Positions 14,595 to 17,201 of a stretch of DNA of 17,201 nucleotides are shown here, piece after piece. This DNA is from Paracoccaceae bacterium (GTDB lineage: Bacteria; Pseudomonadota; Alphaproteobacteria; Rhodobacterales; Rhodobacteraceae): positions 1 to 17,201 of the forward strand of contig RFUP01000009.1 of NCBI GenBank assembly GCA_009922885.1. Direction: 5' to 3'. The notes below the pieces were generated by a model, which was not told where the DNA came from, did not search any database, and was given only the letters and a program-made list of their open reading frames with translations. Within the stretch, counting starts at the first letter, position 1; each line of letters starts with the position of its first letter. The position numbers were made by a program, and so were the translations under genes.

Positions 14595-15407
14595 TCAATC
14601 TTCGGAAACCTGATCCTTGGCGCTTAAGGCATCCGCGAGCCGGGCTATCGCACTTCCAGGCCTTAACGGCTTTTGTTGCGACTCGTGAGGCGCCCATCCA
14701 GTCAGCACGATGAACTCGAAAGTTGCTTTGACGCGCCCGCCATCCGTCGCAAATAAATCCTGATAGATTTCCGCCGCTCGCGAGAGAACACCACGGCGCG
14801 TAAATTTACGTGGCCGATCGTTGAGCGCGCTACTCTCCCCCATCTTCCTGAGATCGCGCATCAGATCAAAGGCCGTGTTGTAGGTCAGGGTAACGGTGAA
14901 ATTGTCAGCAACCGGAAGAGCGAAACCGGCACGCTGCATCAAAGCACCTACATCCCTCAAATCCGCCATAGGCAAGACGCGGGGCGATAAACCACCAGCA
15001 ACCTCACTTTCGGCCATAGCCAGTGCGGTGCGAAGCTCGTTCAGTGTCTGGCCGCCAAACAATATGCCCAAAAACAACCCGTCCGGTTTCAACGCTCTTC
15101 GGGACTGAATCAACTGACCAACCGGGTCATTGGCCCAGTGCAGGCTCAAAGCATGCACAACAAGATCATGGCTCGCCTCTGCAAGACGCAAAACCTCGGC
15201 ATCGGGTTCCACCCGAGCGTTGGGCGCAAAACCTCTCCAGAAGTTCGGAAACCCGGTGACTAGACCAACCGATGTAAACTCCCTGTTAACCAAGCCTATC
15301 CGATCATTAAGTTCTTCGGTCGCGATCTCATGGAGCAAAAACTCCCTCGCCTTCGCTCTATTTCGAGCCAAAGCAACGCGATCTGTCAGTTTTGGGGGAG
15401 TTTGCAT
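14595..15407 (-). CDS. NDUFAF5-like methyltransferase-fold protein
   Basis: The 270-residue protein resembles the alphaproteobacterial relatives of NDUFAF5, the complex I assembly factor: LTDRVALARNRAKA at the N-terminus, LVVHALSLHWANDPVGQL at about 83-100, LKPDGLFLGILFGG, and FEFIVLTGWAPHESQQKPLR near the end. NDUFAF5 modifies an arginine of a complex I subunit in mitochondria; the bacterial role is inferred. The glycine-rich SAM motif I expected near residues 40-50 is not recognisable; the segment reads NREFTSVGLVTGFPNFW. No Shine-Dalgarno sequence precedes the ATG at 15407. It starts 15 bases from divergent comF. Confidence 0.75.
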   Translation of the reverse strand: MQTPPKLTDRVALARNRAKAREFLLHEIATEELNDRIGLVNREFTSVGLVTGFPNFWRGFAPNARVEPDAEVLRLAEASHDLVVHALSLHWANDPVGQLIQSRRALKPDGLFLGILFGGQTLNELRTALAMAESEVAGGLSPRVLPMADLRDVGALMQRAGFALPVADNFTVTLTYNTAFDLMRDLRKMGESSALNDRPRKFTRRGVLSRAAEIYQDLFATDGGRVKATFEFIVLTGWAPHESQQKPLRPGSAIARLADALSAKDQVSED

Positions 15408-15410
15408 GGC

Positions 15411-15416
15411 AAGGAG
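15411..15416 (+). promoter_or_regulatory. Ribosome-binding site fixing the comF GTG start
   Basis: AAGGAG lies six bases before the GTG at 15423. The longer frame starting at 15330 would add 31 residues unlike ComF and would overlap the divergent gene. Confidence 0.65.
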
Positions 15417-15422
15417 AATTGG

Positions 15423-16139
15423 GTGCTTCGGGCGTTAGGAAAGGCGATTTACCCATCAAGATGTATCTGCTGCGGCGATCTAGTAGAAGATGAATTTGGC
15501 CTATGCGGGCGCTGCTGGAAAGAAACACCGTTCATAGACGGGCTGGTCTGCGACCAATGTGGAGCGCCGCTACCTGGTGAAAGCGACGTAACCGTTCGTT
15601 GCGACGATTGCCTGAAAACCGCACGCCCTTGGGCGCGGGGCCGTGCAGCTCTATTGTACCAAGACAACGGCCGGAAGTTTGTACTTGGGTTGAAGAATGG
15701 CCAAAGGCACGATCTCGCGATTCCTTGCGCGAAATGGATGGTCCGAGCTGGTAAGCCTCTGGTTTCGCCGGACATGCTTGCCACGCCGATGCCCCTTCAC
15801 TGGTCTCGATTGTTGCGCCGCCGGTTCAATCAATCCGCGCGGCTAGGCGAGCGTATCGCTCGGGAACTGCAACTCGACTGGCTTCCTGATGCTTTGAGCC
15901 GCGGAAAGAGCACCCGGGAACTCGACGGGCTGAGCAGAGAAGATAGGTTTCGCACCCTGTCACAGGCGATCCAGCCATCGAAGAAGCGACAAAGTCAGTT
16001 AGTTGGGCGCAAGGTGTTATTGATCGACGACGTCATGACAACCGGAGCAAGCCTAGGCGCCGCAACGGATGCGTTGCTCGCTGGAGGTGCTCAAGAAGTT
16101 TGCGTGCTTGTTCTGGCGCGCGTCGCCAAGGCATCCTAG
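15423..16139 (+). CDS. comF: ComF-family phosphoribosyltransferase-like protein
   Basis: With the GTG start the protein has 238 residues, as in the family. An N-terminal zinc finger is built from Cys14, Cys17, Cys28 and Cys31, followed by further Cys pairs at 43/46 (CDQC) and 60/63 (CDDC). The C-terminal half is a phosphoribosyltransferase fold with the PRPP-binding loop VLLIDDVMTTGAS. ComF proteins are needed for DNA uptake in naturally competent bacteria, but the gene is also common in species not known to be competent, so a competence role here is not shown. It leads a comF-grxC-nitrilase operon; grxC starts 35 bases later. Confidence 0.92.
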   Translation: MLRALGKAIYPSRCICCGDLVEDEFGLCGRCWKETPFIDGLVCDQCGAPLPGESDVTVRCDDCLKTARPWARGRAALLYQDNGRKFVLGLKNGQRHDLAIPCAKWMVRAGKPLVSPDMLATPMPLHWSRLLRRRFNQSARLGERIARELQLDWLPDALSRGKSTRELDGLSREDRFRTLSQAIQPSKKRQSQLVGRKVLLIDDVMTTGASLGAATDALLAGGAQEVCVLVLARVAKAS

Positions 16140-16164
16140 ATTGGTCGAAGCAAGCCGGATCAAT

Positions 16165-16168
16165 GGAG
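16165..16168 (+). promoter_or_regulatory. Ribosome-binding site fixing the grxC start
   Basis: GGAG lies six bases before the ATG at 16175. The in-frame ATG at 16163 overlaps this site and has none of its own. Confidence 0.6.
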
Positions 16169-16174
16169 CACGAA

Positions 16175-16432
16175 ATGCAGAACGTAGAAATCTACACATC
16201 TCCCCTTTGCGGCTACTGCCACGCTGCCAAACGGCTTCTCAATCAGAAGGGCGTCGCCTTTAACGAAATCAACGTGATGGCTGATCCCTCTCGCCGAAGC
16301 GAAATGATGCAGCGGGCGAACGGCCGCCATACTGTGCCACAGATCTTCATTGGGGAAACGCACGTGGGCGGATGCGACGACCTGTATGAGCTTGAGCGGC
16401 AAAAGAAACTCGACACTCTGCTTGAGGTTTAA
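16175..16432 (+). CDS. grxC: Glutaredoxin 3
   Basis: The 85-residue thioredoxin-fold protein reduces disulfides and glutathione mixed disulfides in the cytoplasm. The redox motif is CGYC at residues 12-15 instead of the E. coli CPYC. HTVPQIFI supplies the cis-proline and GGCDDL the glutathione-binding turn. The length matches the GrxC group. It sits between comF and a nitrilase-family gene, 35 and 4 bases from them, so all three are likely cotranscribed. Confidence 0.94.
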   Translation: MQNVEIYTSPLCGYCHAAKRLLNQKGVAFNEINVMADPSRRSEMMQRANGRHTVPQIFIGETHVGGCDDLYELERQKKLDTLLEV

Positions 16433-16436
16433 AATC

Positions 16437-17201
16437 ATGCGCGCGGCTTTGGTGCAGTTGACGTCCGGGGATGATCCCGAGGAGAATCTTTCGGCAACTA
16501 TAGGATGGCTTCGGCAAGCGGCCTTAGGCGGCGCAGATCTGATTTTGACGCCAGAAGTTACGAACTGCGTCTCGACCAGTCGCGAGATGCAGAGGGCGGT
16601 CTTGCAGTTCGAAGAAGACGACAAGACGCTTTCGGCAATCCGGCTTGAAGCAAAGAGACTCAAGAAGTGGATCCTGATTGGTTCGCTCGCGCTCAAGACA
16701 ACAGATGCAGATGGCCGTTTCGCAAATCGCTCGTTCATGATCGATCCCAACGGGGAAATCCGCGCGAGATACGATAAGATTCACATGTTCGATGTGGATG
16801 TTTCTGAAACAGAAACTTACCGAGAATCCGCAGGCTTCCGGCCGGGCAGTCAAGCAATCGCCTGTGAAACGCCGCTTGGAATTGTCGGAATGACAATCTG
16901 TTACGATCTCCGTTTCCCCGCGCTGCATCGCTCACTTGCTGAAGCGGGCGCGCAAATCCTTACCATTCCGGCTGCCTTTTCCCCTGTCACCGGCGAGGCA
17001 CATTGGGACGTATTGCTCCGCGCAAGAGCTATCGAAACTGGCTGTTTTGTGCTGGCTCCGGCGCAAACAGGATCTCATGCCCAAACAAGCGGGAAAGAAC
17101 GTAAAACTTATGGGCATTCCATGGCTATTTCACCTTGGGGCGAAATAATTGTGGACGCAGGGACCGATGAAGGCGTGACTTTCGTTGATATCGATATCAA
17201 C
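16437..17201 (+). CDS. Carbon-nitrogen hydrolase (nitrilase superfamily), 3' end outside window
   Basis: The frame is open from the ATG at 16437 to the window end (255 codons) with no stop. The nitrilase triad is Glu40 (LTPEVTN), Lys114 (YDKIHMFD) and Cys155 (MTICYDLRFP). The Nit1/Nit2 branch fits best: these are amidases acting on damaged glutathione (deaminated glutathione) or omega-amides. The YDKIHMFDVD and CYDLRFP motifs are typical of that branch. The link to grxC four bases upstream agrees with a thiol-repair role, but the substrate is inferred. About 20 residues are probably missing at the C-terminus. Confidence 0.92.
   Translation, partial: MRAALVQLTSGDDPEENLSATIGWLRQAALGGADLILTPEVTNCVSTSREMQRAVLQFEEDDKTLSAIRLEAKRLKKWILIGSLALKTTDADGRFANRSFMIDPNGEIRARYDKIHMFDVDVSETETYRESAGFRPGSQAIACETPLGIVGMTICYDLRFPALHRSLAEAGAQILTIPAAFSPVTGEAHWDVLLRARAIETGCFVLAPAQTGSHAQTSGKERKTYGHSMAISPWGEIIVDAGTDEGVTFVDIDIN

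Noticed and set aside
1..17201. Mobile element, prophage, CRISPR array, toxin-antitoxin or defence system
   Set aside because: No transposase, integrase, phage structural gene, spaced repeat or defence-family motif was found; the genes are conserved chromosomal functions.

Overview
The window reads as chromosomal DNA of an alphaproteobacterium, most likely a Rhodobacteraceae (Roseobacter-group) member. The evidence is moderately high GC, densely packed genes, GTG starts with good Shine-Dalgarno sites, and protein families and local gene sets (comF-grxC-nitrilase; an NDUFAF5-like protein followed by hemH; hslO with a CoA Nudix hydrolase and cca) that I recall from that group. No phage, insertion sequence, CRISPR array, tRNA or rRNA is visible. 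Every gap between genes is under 170 bases.

Layout. At 1-785 is the 3' part of a PLP-dependent decarboxylase (+). At 817-2046 is argG (-). At 2207-3445 is ilvA (+). It ends back-to-back with a small Hpt phosphotransfer gene (3446-3766, -). Divergent from the Hpt gene is a receiver plus SpoIIE/PP2C-type phosphatase (3918-5195, +). A small Nudix hydrolase (5162-5614, -) overlaps the phosphatase gene tail to tail. From 5692 to 11274 runs a five-gene + strand operon: hslO (Hsp33), a CoA-type Nudix hydrolase, cca, an ABC exporter half-transporter and an RlmD/TrmA-family RNA methyltransferase. A cell-envelope group follows: an L,D-transpeptidase lipoprotein (+), a CAP-domain lipoprotein (-), a Tat-exported L,D-transpeptidase (+) and a 37-residue membrane peptide (+). 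After a strong bidirectional terminator come hemH and an NDUFAF5-like methyltransferase-fold gene (both -), then divergently comF, grxC and a nitrilase-family gene (+) cut by the window end.

The genes are mostly conserved housekeeping functions: arginine and isoleucine synthesis, haem synthesis, tRNA/rRNA maturation, redox and heat-stress repair, and peptidoglycan cross-linking. I do not see a clearly new multi-gene system. The best lead for a signalling unit is the divergent Hpt / receiver-phosphatase pair.

The most unusual signal is a set of apparent internal deletions within 5.6 kb. cca changes reading frame and seems to lack about 30 codons just after its EDxxR motif. The ABC transporter has only about 50 residues between Walker A and LSGGQ instead of about 100, so the Q-loop is gone. 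The 37-residue peptide looks like a shortened form of a family I recall as about 60 residues. The first two are supported by internal family geometry; the third rests on recall. They may be real lesions, strain variation, or collapsed or altered assembly, and raw reads should decide.
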